From NCBI GenBank assembly GCA_937925095.1, contig CALEXX010000047.1:1-20649 (forward strand): a DNA stretch of 20,649 nucleotides, written 5' to 3'. The position numbers were made by a program, and so were the translations under genes. Below the pieces are notes generated by a model, which saw only the letters and a list, made by a program, of their open reading frames with translations, was not told the DNA's origin and did not search any database. This stretch comes from an uncultured Leptotrichia sp. (lineage in GTDB: Bacteria; Fusobacteriota; Fusobacteriia; Fusobacteriales; Leptotrichiaceae). Shown in pieces: positions 14,818-20,649 of this stretch (positions are counted from its first letter, which is position 1; the number at the start of each line of letters is the position of its first letter).

Positions 14818-16566
14818 ATGCAATTGGTAAATATAGAAATCAGAAATATACTAAAAAAGAAAATAGAAAATGTGTTTGAAAGAAAGTTTAAAAATATTGA
14901 TATACAGTATTCTACAAAAAAGGAGTTTGGAGATTTTCAGACAAATTTCGCATTAATAAATTCTGAAACTATTGGAAAAACTCCTGATGAAATAGGAAAA
15001 ATGATAATTGAAAGTCTAGAAAAAGATAAAGAAAATGATATTATTGATAAAATTGAAATAGCAGGACCTGGTTTTCTGAATATATTTTTAAAAAATTCCA
15101 AGATAAGAAAAAATTTAAGAAAGATAGGTATTGAAAAATATGATTTTCCGATTGATACATCTAAAAAAGTTTTGGTAGATTATTCGTCTCCAAATATAGG
15201 GAAAAGAATGCATATTGGACATTTAAGAAGTACGATAATCGGAGATTCTTTAAAGCGTATATTTGAATATATGGGTTTTAAAGTATTAGGGGATAATCAT
15301 TTGGGAGATTGGGGAAGCCGGTTTGGTAAATTGATAATAGGATACAAAAAATGGCTAAATGTGGAAGAGTATGAAAAGAATCCAATTGGAGAAATGGAAA
15401 GACTTTACGTAAAGTTTTCTGAGGAAGCGCAGTTAAATCCTGAACTGGAGGTTATGGCCAAGGAAGAATGGATGAAACTGAAGGCAGGAGATGAAGAAAA
15501 CAGAAAATTATGGCAAAGTTTTGTAGATCATTCATTTCGTGAATTTAAGGTTTTCTATAGAAAGATGGATATAAAATTTGATTATTGCATAGGGGAATCC
15601 TTCTATAATGATATAATTCCAGAAACATTAAAAATACTTGATGAAAAGAAAATTACAACTAATATAGATGGGGAATCAAAGGTATTTTTTAAAGAGGAAG
15701 ATAAGATTGAGCCATGCGTAGTAAAGAAAAAGGCAGAAAATAGTTATCTTTATTCTACAACTGATTTGGCAACCCTTAAATACAGAAAGGATATTTTGAA
15801 AATAGACCATTCGGTCTATGTTGCTGTAGAGAAGCAGAAAGAACATTTCCGGCAGGTATTTAAAATTGCAGAAATGATGGGGAAGCCCTATGACTACAAG
15901 AAAAATCATGTATGGTTCGGTATTATAAGATTTGAAGATAGTGTTATGTTATCTTTAAAAAAGTGTGGAATGATAAGACTGATTGATATACTTAATCAGG
16001 CAATAGAAGAAGCAAAAATAGTAATAGATATTAAAAATCCGACTTTTCCTGAAGAAGAAAAGATGAAAATAGCTGAAATAGTTGGACTTGGAGCAATAAA
16101 GCATTTTAACTTAAGCCAGAACAGAATGAGTTCAATCTCTTTTTCATGGGATAAAATTTTGAATTTTGAAGGTAATACATCACCTTATTTGCAATATACA
16201 TATGCCAGAATAATGTCCATATTTAGAAAAATGGATGAAGAAAGTCATGAGATTAACAATACTTATGATGCTGAATATAATGAATTAGATGATGATTTTA
16301 ATGAAAATGAAAGGGAACTGGCAGTAAAACTTCTGAAATTTCCAAATGCTATATTAAAAGCTTATGACTTGTGCAAACCTAACCTCATTACTGACTATTT
16401 ATTTGAAACTGCCAAAATTTTCAATAGTTTTTATGCAGGGGAGTCCATTATTAGGGAAGAGGATAAAAAGAAATTTAATACAAGACTTCTTCTTGCTGAA
16501 AAAACAGCAGTAACGCTTAAAGAAGGATTGTCGCTTCTTGGAATAAAAGTTCTGGAGAAAATGTAA
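14818..16566 (+). CDS. argS: Arginyl-tRNA synthetase with degenerate KMSKS-like loop
   Basis: A 582-residue class I ArgRS from ATG 14818 (SD GGTGG); an upstream ATG at 14803 has no SD. Domain order is normal: the N-terminal Add-1 domain (GDFQTNFA near 38), the Rossmann core with SSPNIGKRMHIGH (123-135, including the HIGH signature and the preceding Lys), and the C-terminal DALR anticodon domain ending LGIKVLEKM. Residues that bind arginine seem retained: Asn in SPNI, YLYSTTD (about 310-316) and Gln340. Two conserved regions differ. The usual D-x-R-Q before the Q is VEKQ here. The KMSKS-equivalent loop (E. coli FKTRAGG) reads LSLKKCG at about 378-384. It sits in the arginine catabolic locus directly after the regulator. 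It may be the only ArgRS or a specialised second copy; this window cannot tell. Confidence 0.93.
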   Translation: MQLVNIEIRNILKKKIENVFERKFKNIDIQYSTKKEFGDFQTNFALINSETIGKTPDEIGKMIIESLEKDKENDIIDKIEIAGPGFLNIFLKNSKIRKNLRKIGIEKYDFPIDTSKKVLVDYSSPNIGKRMHIGHLRSTIIGDSLKRIFEYMGFKVLGDNHLGDWGSRFGKLIIGYKKWLNVEEYEKNPIGEMERLYVKFSEEAQLNPELEVMAKEEWMKLKAGDEENRKLWQSFVDHSFREFKVFYRKMDIKFDYCIGESFYNDIIPETLKILDEKKITTNIDGESKVFFKEEDKIEPCVVKKKAENSYLYSTTDLATLKYRKDILKIDHSVYVAVEKQKEHFRQVFKIAEMMGKPYDYKKNHVWFGIIRFEDSVMLSLKKCGMIRLIDILNQAIEEAKIVIDIKNPTFPEEEKMKIAEIVGLGAIKHFNLSQNRMSSISFSWDKILNFEGNTSPYLQYTYARIMSIFRKMDEESHEINNTYDAEYNELDDDFNENERELAVKLLKFPNAILKAYDLCKPNLITDYLFETAKIFNSFYAGESIIREEDKKKFNTRLLLAEKTAVTLKEGLSLLGIKVLEKM

Positions 16567-16640
16567 GTTTTTTAATAATGAAAAGAATTTTTAAATAGTT
16601 TAATGGAAAATAGAAAGTTAAAATCATGTAAGAGGTGGCT

Positions 16641-16943
16641 ATGAATATATTTGAAATAGAAAAATTACCTGAAATAGAAGAAGAGGAAATTGTAGATATT
16701 CTAAAGGAAAATGAGGATGTTAAAATTGAAAGGATAATTTCTACAGGGCAGGTTTCCGACTGGATGGTACAGGAAAAGAGGGAATACGTTCTTTTGATTC
16801 AAGGTAATGCAGTTATTGAATTTAATGATAAAACAGTGGAAATGAAATCCGGGGATACATTATTTATTGAAAAAAGTGAAAGGCACAGGGTGGCTTACAC
16901 CAGTGAAAGTCCATGCTGTATATGGTTCTGTGTACATTTTTAA
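16641..16943 (+). CDS. Small single-domain cupin protein
   Basis: A 100-residue protein from ATG 16641; the GTG at 16635 overlaps the SD AGAGGTGG. The acidic N-terminus (about 8-25) leads into a compact cupin beta-barrel with EYVLLIQGNAVIEF (about 48-61), the turn KSGDTLFIEKSERHRV (about 70-85) and the ending PCCIWFCVHF. Only one or two of the usual metal-binding His residues are evident (His in RHRV and the penultimate His), so metal binding is uncertain. Three cysteines lie in the last ten residues. Function is unknown; cupins can be enzymes or ligand sensors. It follows argS after 74 bases without a clear terminator, so it may belong to the arginine unit. Confidence 0.8.
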   Translation: MNIFEIEKLPEIEEEEIVDILKENEDVKIERIISTGQVSDWMVQEKREYVLLIQGNAVIEFNDKTVEMKSGDTLFIEKSERHRVAYTSESPCCIWFCVHF

Positions 16944-17021
16944 ATAATATGTTATGTTTTTTAGAAATACGGATAAAATGAAGTAAAAGAGCTTAAATTT
17001 AATAAAAATTTTATCTTTCGG

Positions 17022-17050
17022 TTGAAATATGGGGAAAAATATTGTATAAT
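17022..17050 (+). promoter_or_regulatory. Promoter for the orphan gene at 17175
   Basis: TTGAAA at 17022-17027 and TATAAT at 17045-17050 are spaced by exactly 17 bases. The implied start near 17057 gives a leader of about 118 bases. The stretch 16944-17021 before it is A/T-rich with no terminator that I can see after the cupin gene. Confidence 0.7.
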
Positions 17051-17123
17051 TATCATGAAAAGTAAGCGAATCCCTGCTCTTTGATGAAATATTATTAATA
17101 AAGTGGGAAATGAAAAAAGAAGC

Positions 17124-17160
17124 AATAGGGCGATAAATTAATCGCCCTATTATAATAGGG
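17124..17160 (+). promoter_or_regulatory. Structured leader with two mutually exclusive hairpins
   Basis: AATAGGGCGAT (17124-17134) pairs perfectly over 11 bp with ATCGCCCTATT (17141-17151). The right arm also begins a second perfect palindrome, CCCTATTATAATAGGG (17145-17160). Both cannot form at once. No T tract follows, so it is not a terminator. The second palindrome ends seven bases before the GAGGG SD (17167-17171) of the next gene. Confidence 0.6.
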
Positions 17161-17174
17161 GGAATAGAGGGAAA

Positions 17175-17561
17175 ATGAAAAAGGAGATGAATAAATTGAT
17201 ATTTTTAGATAAAGCGGTTATTTTTTTGAAAAATAATTTAACAAAATCAAGAAGTGAAATAGAAGAAGGACTTGAAGATATAATAAAGCAGAACATTATG
17301 AAATACCTGACAAATAAGGTTGGATACAGTAAAACTGAAATAAATAATATTGTAGTGACACTTGTAATTGATTTTGAAAAGAAGGAAAAGGAAACAAAAC
17401 TTGTTATTGAAGAATATTTATTTGAAATAAATCATAAGAATAAAACAGTATTGAAAGTATATAGACTTGGTGCAGAAAATGACTTTTTTGTATCAGAAAA
17501 CTTAAAAGAACTGGGAATGGAAATAGAAGTATTTGAAAATGGAGTTGGAATAACAGGATAG
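17175..17561 (+). CDS. Unrecognised 128-residue protein
   Basis: A soluble Lys/Glu-rich protein without signal peptide or membrane segment. The N-terminal half looks helical (about 12-50); the middle (about 55-105) reads as alternating beta strands (NNIVVTLVIDFE, TKLVIEEYLFEI, KTVLKVYRL), ending in a short strand near 115-126. I recognise no family and no catalytic motif. Three starts are possible: ATG 17175 after AGAGGG, ATG 17187, and TTG 17196 nine bases after AAGGAG. The first is used here. It has its own consensus-like promoter and a structured leader and ends just before a bidirectional terminator, so it is a single-gene unit. Confidence 0.7.
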   Translation: MKKEMNKLIFLDKAVIFLKNNLTKSRSEIEEGLEDIIKQNIMKYLTNKVGYSKTEINNIVVTLVIDFEKKEKETKLVIEEYLFEINHKNKTVLKVYRLGAENDFFVSENLKELGMEIEVFENGVGITG

Positions 17562-17580
17562 GAGATATTCATAATAAAAG

Positions 17581-17658
17581 AGAGGCTGTCTCAAAAAATT
17601 CTAAATAATTAAAGGATATAGTTTTTGCATTATTTTTCGAATTTTTGAGACAGCTTCT
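17581..17658. terminator. Large bidirectional terminator hairpin
   Basis: The arms 17581-17600 and 17640-17658 (AGAGGCTGTCTCAAAAAATT and the inverse with one mismatch and one bulge) enclose a 39-base A/T-rich loop. T-rich sequence follows on the plus strand (TTCTTTTGTT) and, read in the other direction, on the minus strand (CTCTTTTATT). It separates the converging genes at 17175 and 17663. The long loop is unusual for a simple terminator. Confidence 0.7.
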
Positions 17659-17662
17659 TTTG

Positions 17663-18463
17663 TTATTTATTTTTCATATAGTCTACATTAAGAAAAACTG
17701 TTATTAACATACAGCTTGAAAATAAAGTACTAAATGAATAATATATACTTTGTACAATTATATACATAATTGTAAGGTTGCCATAGGGTGGGATAGGATT
17801 AAACTTAAAAATTCCAGAAAGTAGTTTAAGGAAAAAAACGTTTAATAGAAAATAAATTATTGAAAGAAATAAAGCAACCAATCTTTTACCTTTTGAAATA
17901 CGATATGTATATTTTAAAGATTCTTTTACTGATAAATTTCTTGCCATAAAAACAGGAGTTAAATATATAAAAATTATTCCTAAAATAATAAAAACAATCA
18001 TCAAAGCTGTTAAAAATAAAATCATTTCTCCATGAGGTGATAAATCTTCGTATGAATCAAAAGAATAAAAATAATTTCGTAAATCCCATATTATTATATA
18101 AACAGATAATATTGCAGAATAAATAAAAGCTTTTGAAATAGATTTTTTTAAGTCTATACTACCTTTATTTTCAATTCTATAAATAATTTTTTTAAGTAGT
18201 ACACAAGATATAGTATTATTTGACATATATAAAATATATATTAAAAATGTAATCATAAAATAAAGTTTATCATTATCTGGATGAATAAAAGTTATCATAC
18301 AGCTAAAAATGAATTTCTGTAAAGAATATAGGATAAGAAATATTTTTTCAGTTTTGATGCTTTCTTTCCAAAGCAAAAAGGCTTTAAAAAAATATTCCTT
18401 CATGGAAAGATACCTTTCTGATAAATCCAATTTAAATTTGTCAATGTTAGATAAATTATGCAT
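17663..18463 (-). CDS. Polytopic membrane protein, unrecognised
   Basis: A 266-residue protein with about six membrane segments (roughly 41-60, 67-82, 110-127, 146-170, 193-215, 228-258). The block SVKESLKYTYRISKGKRLVALF in the second half resembles the SxxeAlkxSxxxxKGxR helix seen in DUF975-like and glycerophosphodiesterase membrane-domain proteins; I mention it as resemblance only. Its ATG lies inside the end of the GNAT gene (8-base overlap) and is preceded by AGGAGGAAATA, so it is translated together with that gene. The stop is just inside the bidirectional terminator. No enzymatic motif seen. Confidence 0.75.
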   Translation of the reverse strand: MHNLSNIDKFKLDLSERYLSMKEYFFKAFLLWKESIKTEKIFLILYSLQKFIFSCMITFIHPDNDKLYFMITFLIYILYMSNNTISCVLLKKIIYRIENKGSIDLKKSISKAFIYSAILSVYIIIWDLRNYFYSFDSYEDLSPHGEMILFLTALMIVFIILGIIFIYLTPVFMARNLSVKESLKYTYRISKGKRLVALFLSIIYFLLNVFFLKLLSGIFKFNPIPPYGNLTIMYIIVQSIYYSFSTLFSSCMLITVFLNVDYMKNK

Positions 18464-19019
18464 TATTTCCTCCTAGATTTTTATTTCTTACAAAGCTGAC
18501 TTTTCTGCTTATAATTTTCCCAAATTCCTTTTTGTAGATGGAATGGTATTCTTCAAAAGTAACAGGGGAATTATAAGTCAGAACTTCCATTTCAGTTCCA
18601 AAAAAGTTTATTATGAAGGGCATTTCCAACATTCCATTTTTCAGATAGAAATTTTTTCTTCTTTTTCTTTCTTCCCTATTTTCAGATTCTGTTTCAGTAT
18701 TTTCTATTTCAAGAAAAATCTTTTTATCAGAATAACGTTCTTTTAGCAGTTTTAAAGCTTTCGAGCCAATTCCTTTACCTCTTTTTTCACTTGAAATGGC
18801 AAAATATGCGATCAGAGCAAGGTTATTTTGTAATGCTGTAATTGCAAGTCCTAAAAATTCACCTTTGCTGTTTCTGAGGGAAAGAACTTCAGTTGTACCT
18901 CTCCATTGCTTAAGAAGAATGAAAGGAAAGGGCTTTCTTTCATTTTTAGGAAAGGATTTCAGATAAAGTCTATATATATTCATAAGATTTCTAGGTCTTC
19001 TACTTTTTACTAGTTTCAT
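18456..19019 (-). CDS. GNAT family N-acetyltransferase
   Basis: A 187-residue GNAT-fold protein. The acetyl-CoA binding motif A is clear: YFAISSEKRGKGIGSKALKL (about 72-91) with RGKGIGS as the Q/RxxGxG/A loop. FYLKNGM (about 124-130) matches the conserved motif B region at the end of the fold. The C-terminal 45 residues (EEYHSIYKKEFGKI and onward) extend beyond the core and are basic. The acceptor substrate is unknown. ATG 19019 has AAAGGAAT as SD and a good promoter upstream on the minus strand. It is the first gene of a two-gene unit with the overlapping membrane protein. Confidence 0.88.
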   Translation of the reverse strand: MKLVKSRRPRNLMNIYRLYLKSFPKNERKPFPFILLKQWRGTTEVLSLRNSKGEFLGLAITALQNNLALIAYFAISSEKRGKGIGSKALKLLKERYSDKKIFLEIENTETESENREERKRRKNFYLKNGMLEMPFIINFFGTEMEVLTYNSPVTFEEYHSIYKKEFGKIISRKVSFVRNKNLGGNNA

Positions 19020-19045
19020 AAAGATTCCTTTCAGAATAATTTTTA

Positions 19046-19074
19046 TTGCTTTATTCGTTATTTTTTTTTATAAT
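19046..19074 (+). promoter_or_regulatory. Plus-strand promoter for the M20 amidohydrolase
   Basis: TTGCTT (19046-19051) and TATAAT (19069-19074) are 17 bases apart, giving a start near 19081 and a leader of about 63 bases. The two divergent -10 boxes are adjacent, so the two polymerases would compete. Confidence 0.5.
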
Positions 19075-19075
19075 A

Positions 19076-19104
19076 ATTATAGCACTTCAGATTGATTAAT
19101 TCAA
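19076..19104 (-). promoter_or_regulatory. Minus-strand promoter for the GNAT-membrane protein unit
   Basis: On the minus strand TTGAAT and TATAAT are 17 bases apart (plus positions 19099-19104 and 19076-19081). It overlaps the plus-strand promoter at 19046-19074 in a divergent arrangement. Confidence 0.55.
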
Positions 19105-19143
19105 ACCTGAAAATGAAAGAAATCTAGATGAAAGGTGAAAATA

Positions 19144-20346
19144 ATGAATTCAAACGAGATAAATAAATTTATAGAGGAAAATACTGAAAAAATATACAAT
19201 GAAATGGTAAAAATAAGAAGAAAAATACATATGAATCCTGAACTTGGAGATGAAGAATTTGAAACAAGTAAAACAATAAAGGAATTTCTGAATAATAATG
19301 GCATAGAATATGAAGAAATTATAAATACAGGAATTGTGGCAACAATCTACAATGGAAAAGGAAAAACAATAGCTACGAGGGCTGATATAGATGCATTGCC
19401 AATATTTGAAGAAAATGAAGTGGAATACAAGTCAAAAACCGCTGGGAAAATGCATGCCTGTGGCCACGATGCCCATATGACAATACAAATGGGAGTAGCA
19501 AAAATTTTAGCTGACAACAGGGATAAATGGCATGGAACAGTAAGATTTTTCTTTCAGCCTGCTGAAGAAACAGGCGGGGGAGCCGACAGAATGATAAAAG
19601 CCGGGGCATTAAAATTTAAGGAGTATGCAGATAAAAAAATAGATGCCTTCTTTGCACTTCATATGGCACCTGAAATTGACCTTGGAAAAATAGGAGTAAG
19701 ATATGGCAGGGCTCACGCAAGTTCTGCAATGTTTAAGTTGACAGTAAATGGGATTTCTTCGCATGCAGCATTACCACATAAGGGAGTGGATGCGATACTG
19801 ATAGGGGCAAAAGTTGTTGAATTTCTGCAGTCTATCGTAAGCAGAAGAATTGATCCGAGAGAAGAAGCTGTTATTACAGTCGGATCATTTAAAGGCGGTG
19901 AAGCGGAAAATGTAGTCTGCGACAAGGTGGAAATGCGTGGAACTATTAGAACAATGTCGCAAGAAACACGTTCCTTCATAATAGAAACAATGAAAAGAGA
20001 CTTACCTAAATTTGTAGAAGGACTTGGAGGAAGCATTGATGTAAATATAAGGGAAGGTTATGCTCCGGTTATTAATAATGAAGAGATTACTAAAATTCTG
20101 GAAGAAAATGTTGTAGACCTTTATGGAAAAGAAAGTCTTGAAATAATTAATGAAGCGAGAATGGATGTAGAGGATGTAAGCTATTTCCTGAATGAAATCA
20201 AAGGGACTTTCTTCAGGCTGGGAACAAAAAATGAAGAAAAAGGATTGATTTATGGACTGCATCATCCAAAATTCAATATTGATGAGGAAAGTCTCAAATT
20301 TGGAATGGGAATACAGCTGAAAAACATACTTGAATTTTTAAAATAG
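19144..20346 (+). CDS. M20 family amidohydrolase (M20D, N-acyl amino acid hydrolase-like)
   Basis: A 400-residue zinc-type hydrolase from ATG 19144; the GTG at 19135 lies in the SD AAAGGTG. Motifs of subfamily M20D: RRKIHMNPELG (about 25-35), TRADIDALPI (78-87), HACGHDAHM (104-112) with the metal-binding Cys106 and His108, QPAEETGGGA (138-147) with the metal and catalytic Glu pair, LHMAPE (172-177), and GLHHPKF near the end with the last metal His. The dimerisation insert starts near HASSAMFKLTVNG. The group hydrolyses N-acyl or indole-3-acetyl amino acids, hippurate or N-acetyl-diaminopimelate; the exact substrate cannot be read from sequence. The methyltransferase gene follows 38 bases later, suggesting co-transcription. 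No clear link to the arginine locus. Confidence 0.93.
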   Translation: MNSNEINKFIEENTEKIYNEMVKIRRKIHMNPELGDEEFETSKTIKEFLNNNGIEYEEIINTGIVATIYNGKGKTIATRADIDALPIFEENEVEYKSKTAGKMHACGHDAHMTIQMGVAKILADNRDKWHGTVRFFFQPAEETGGGADRMIKAGALKFKEYADKKIDAFFALHMAPEIDLGKIGVRYGRAHASSAMFKLTVNGISSHAALPHKGVDAILIGAKVVEFLQSIVSRRIDPREEAVITVGSFKGGEAENVVCDKVEMRGTIRTMSQETRSFIIETMKRDLPKFVEGLGGSIDVNIREGYAPVINNEEITKILEENVVDLYGKESLEIINEARMDVEDVSYFLNEIKGTFFRLGTKNEEKGLIYGLHHPKFNIDEESLKFGMGIQLKNILEFLK

Positions 20347-20384
20347 TAAATAAGCAATTAACTAAAAAATAAAGAGGGAAAAGA

Positions 20385-20649
20385 ATGGATAATATAAAAA
20401 ATAATTATGAAATAGGACAAAAGTTGAAAATTGAAATAGAAAAAATAGTATTTGGCGGGGAAGGACTGGGAAGAGTTGACGGATTTACCGTATTTGTACC
20501 AATGAGTGTTCCTGGAGATATACTGGAAATTGAAATAATTTCTGTAAAAAAAACTTATGCTAGAGGTCTAATTAAAAATATTATCAAGGCCTCTCCTGAA
20601 AGAATAGACAGTCATAAATTTACTTTTGAAGATTTTTATGGTTGTGATT
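20385..20649 (+). CDS. TRAM-domain RNA (uracil-5) methyltransferase, RlmD/TrmA type (5' part)
   Basis: The first 88 codons of a gene that runs off the right edge. ATG 20385 follows the SD AGAGGG. The sequence VFGGEGLGRVDGFTVFVPMSVPGD (given here only as the TRAM pattern, GGxGxGR then VFVP and GD) is the N-terminal TRAM domain of 23S rRNA (uracil-5-)-methyltransferases such as RlmD or RlmCD. It ends with FYGCD, the first Cys expected for the iron-sulfur cluster. The catalytic SAM domain lies outside, so RlmD, RlmCD and TrmA-like cannot be told apart. Confidence 0.85.
   Translation, partial: MDNIKNNYEIGQKLKIEIEKIVFGGEGLGRVDGFTVFVPMSVPGDILEIEIISVKKTYARGLIKNIIKASPERIDSHKFTFEDFYGCD

Noticed and set aside
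17055..17084. Short leaderless reading frame at the predicted transcript start of the 17175 gene
   Set aside because: It overlaps the predicted start point, has no SD and encodes only nine residues.
18543..18746. Plus-strand reading frame inside the GNAT gene
   Set aside because: Antisense to the conserved acetyl-CoA-binding region; the Phe/Ser-rich translation is typical of a shadow frame.
19144..20346. M20 hydrolase as an arginine-pathway enzyme such as acetylornithine deacetylase
   Set aside because: Its motifs (HACGHDAHM, QPAEETGGGA) are those of the M20D amidohydrolase group, and it lies beyond an unrelated minus-strand unit with its own promoter.
1..20649. CRISPR arrays, IS elements, phage genes, tRNA or rRNA genes
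   Set aside because: No regularly spaced repeats, transposase or integrase motifs, or tRNA-like cloverleaf with CCA-type end were seen by eye on either strand.

Overview
The window looks like the chromosome of a low-GC, anaerobic, diderm bacterium, most probably a member of the Fusobacteriota close to Leptotrichia. This is inference. It rests on the strong A+T bias, the OmpA-type C-terminal tail at the left edge, several outer-membrane-style lipoproteins, Gram-positive-like strong Shine-Dalgarno sequences, and a catabolic arginine deiminase locus. I saw no phage, IS element, CRISPR array, tRNA or rRNA.

Layout. (1) 1-1773: the tail of an OmpA-family gene and its terminator, then a consensus promoter driving a SIMPL (DUF541) membrane-anchored protein and elongation factor P, closed by a clear terminator. 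(2) 1871-7290: a four-gene co-directional cluster with a secreted DNase I-fold lipoprotein, a MATE exporter, a phospholipase D-fold lipoprotein and a TPR/Sel1-like lipoprotein, closed by a terminator. (3) 7313-8633: three small genes I do not recognise (one on the minus strand), ending in a symmetrical terminator. (4) 8686-16943: the arginine locus, arcA (arginine deiminase), arcB (catabolic ornithine carbamoyltransferase), arcC (carbamate kinase), a YfcC-family transporter in the ArcD position, an AraC-type regulator with two DNA-binding domains, an arginyl-tRNA synthetase with an altered KMSKS-like loop, and a small cupin protein. (5) 17022-17658: an orphan gene with a promoter and a structured leader. 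(6) 17663-19019 (minus): a membrane protein and a GNAT acetyltransferase that overlap. (7) 19144-20649: an M20 amidohydrolase and the start of a TRAM-domain RNA methyltransferase of the RlmD/TrmA type.

How the genes work together. ArcA turns arginine into citrulline and ammonia, ArcB makes ornithine and carbamoyl phosphate, and ArcC makes ATP from carbamoyl phosphate. The YfcC transporter would exchange arginine for ornithine. The AraC-like protein is the natural candidate regulator. The adjacent ArgRS consumes the same substrate in translation. The most interesting points are the tandem-HTH regulator, the ArgRS with a degenerate signature loop, a promoter-operator-hairpin arrangement between arcA and arcB that suggests arcBC can be expressed apart from arcA, an unusual EF-P modification loop, and a leader with mutually exclusive hairpins at 17124-17160. 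No feature proves a wholly new system; these are leads.
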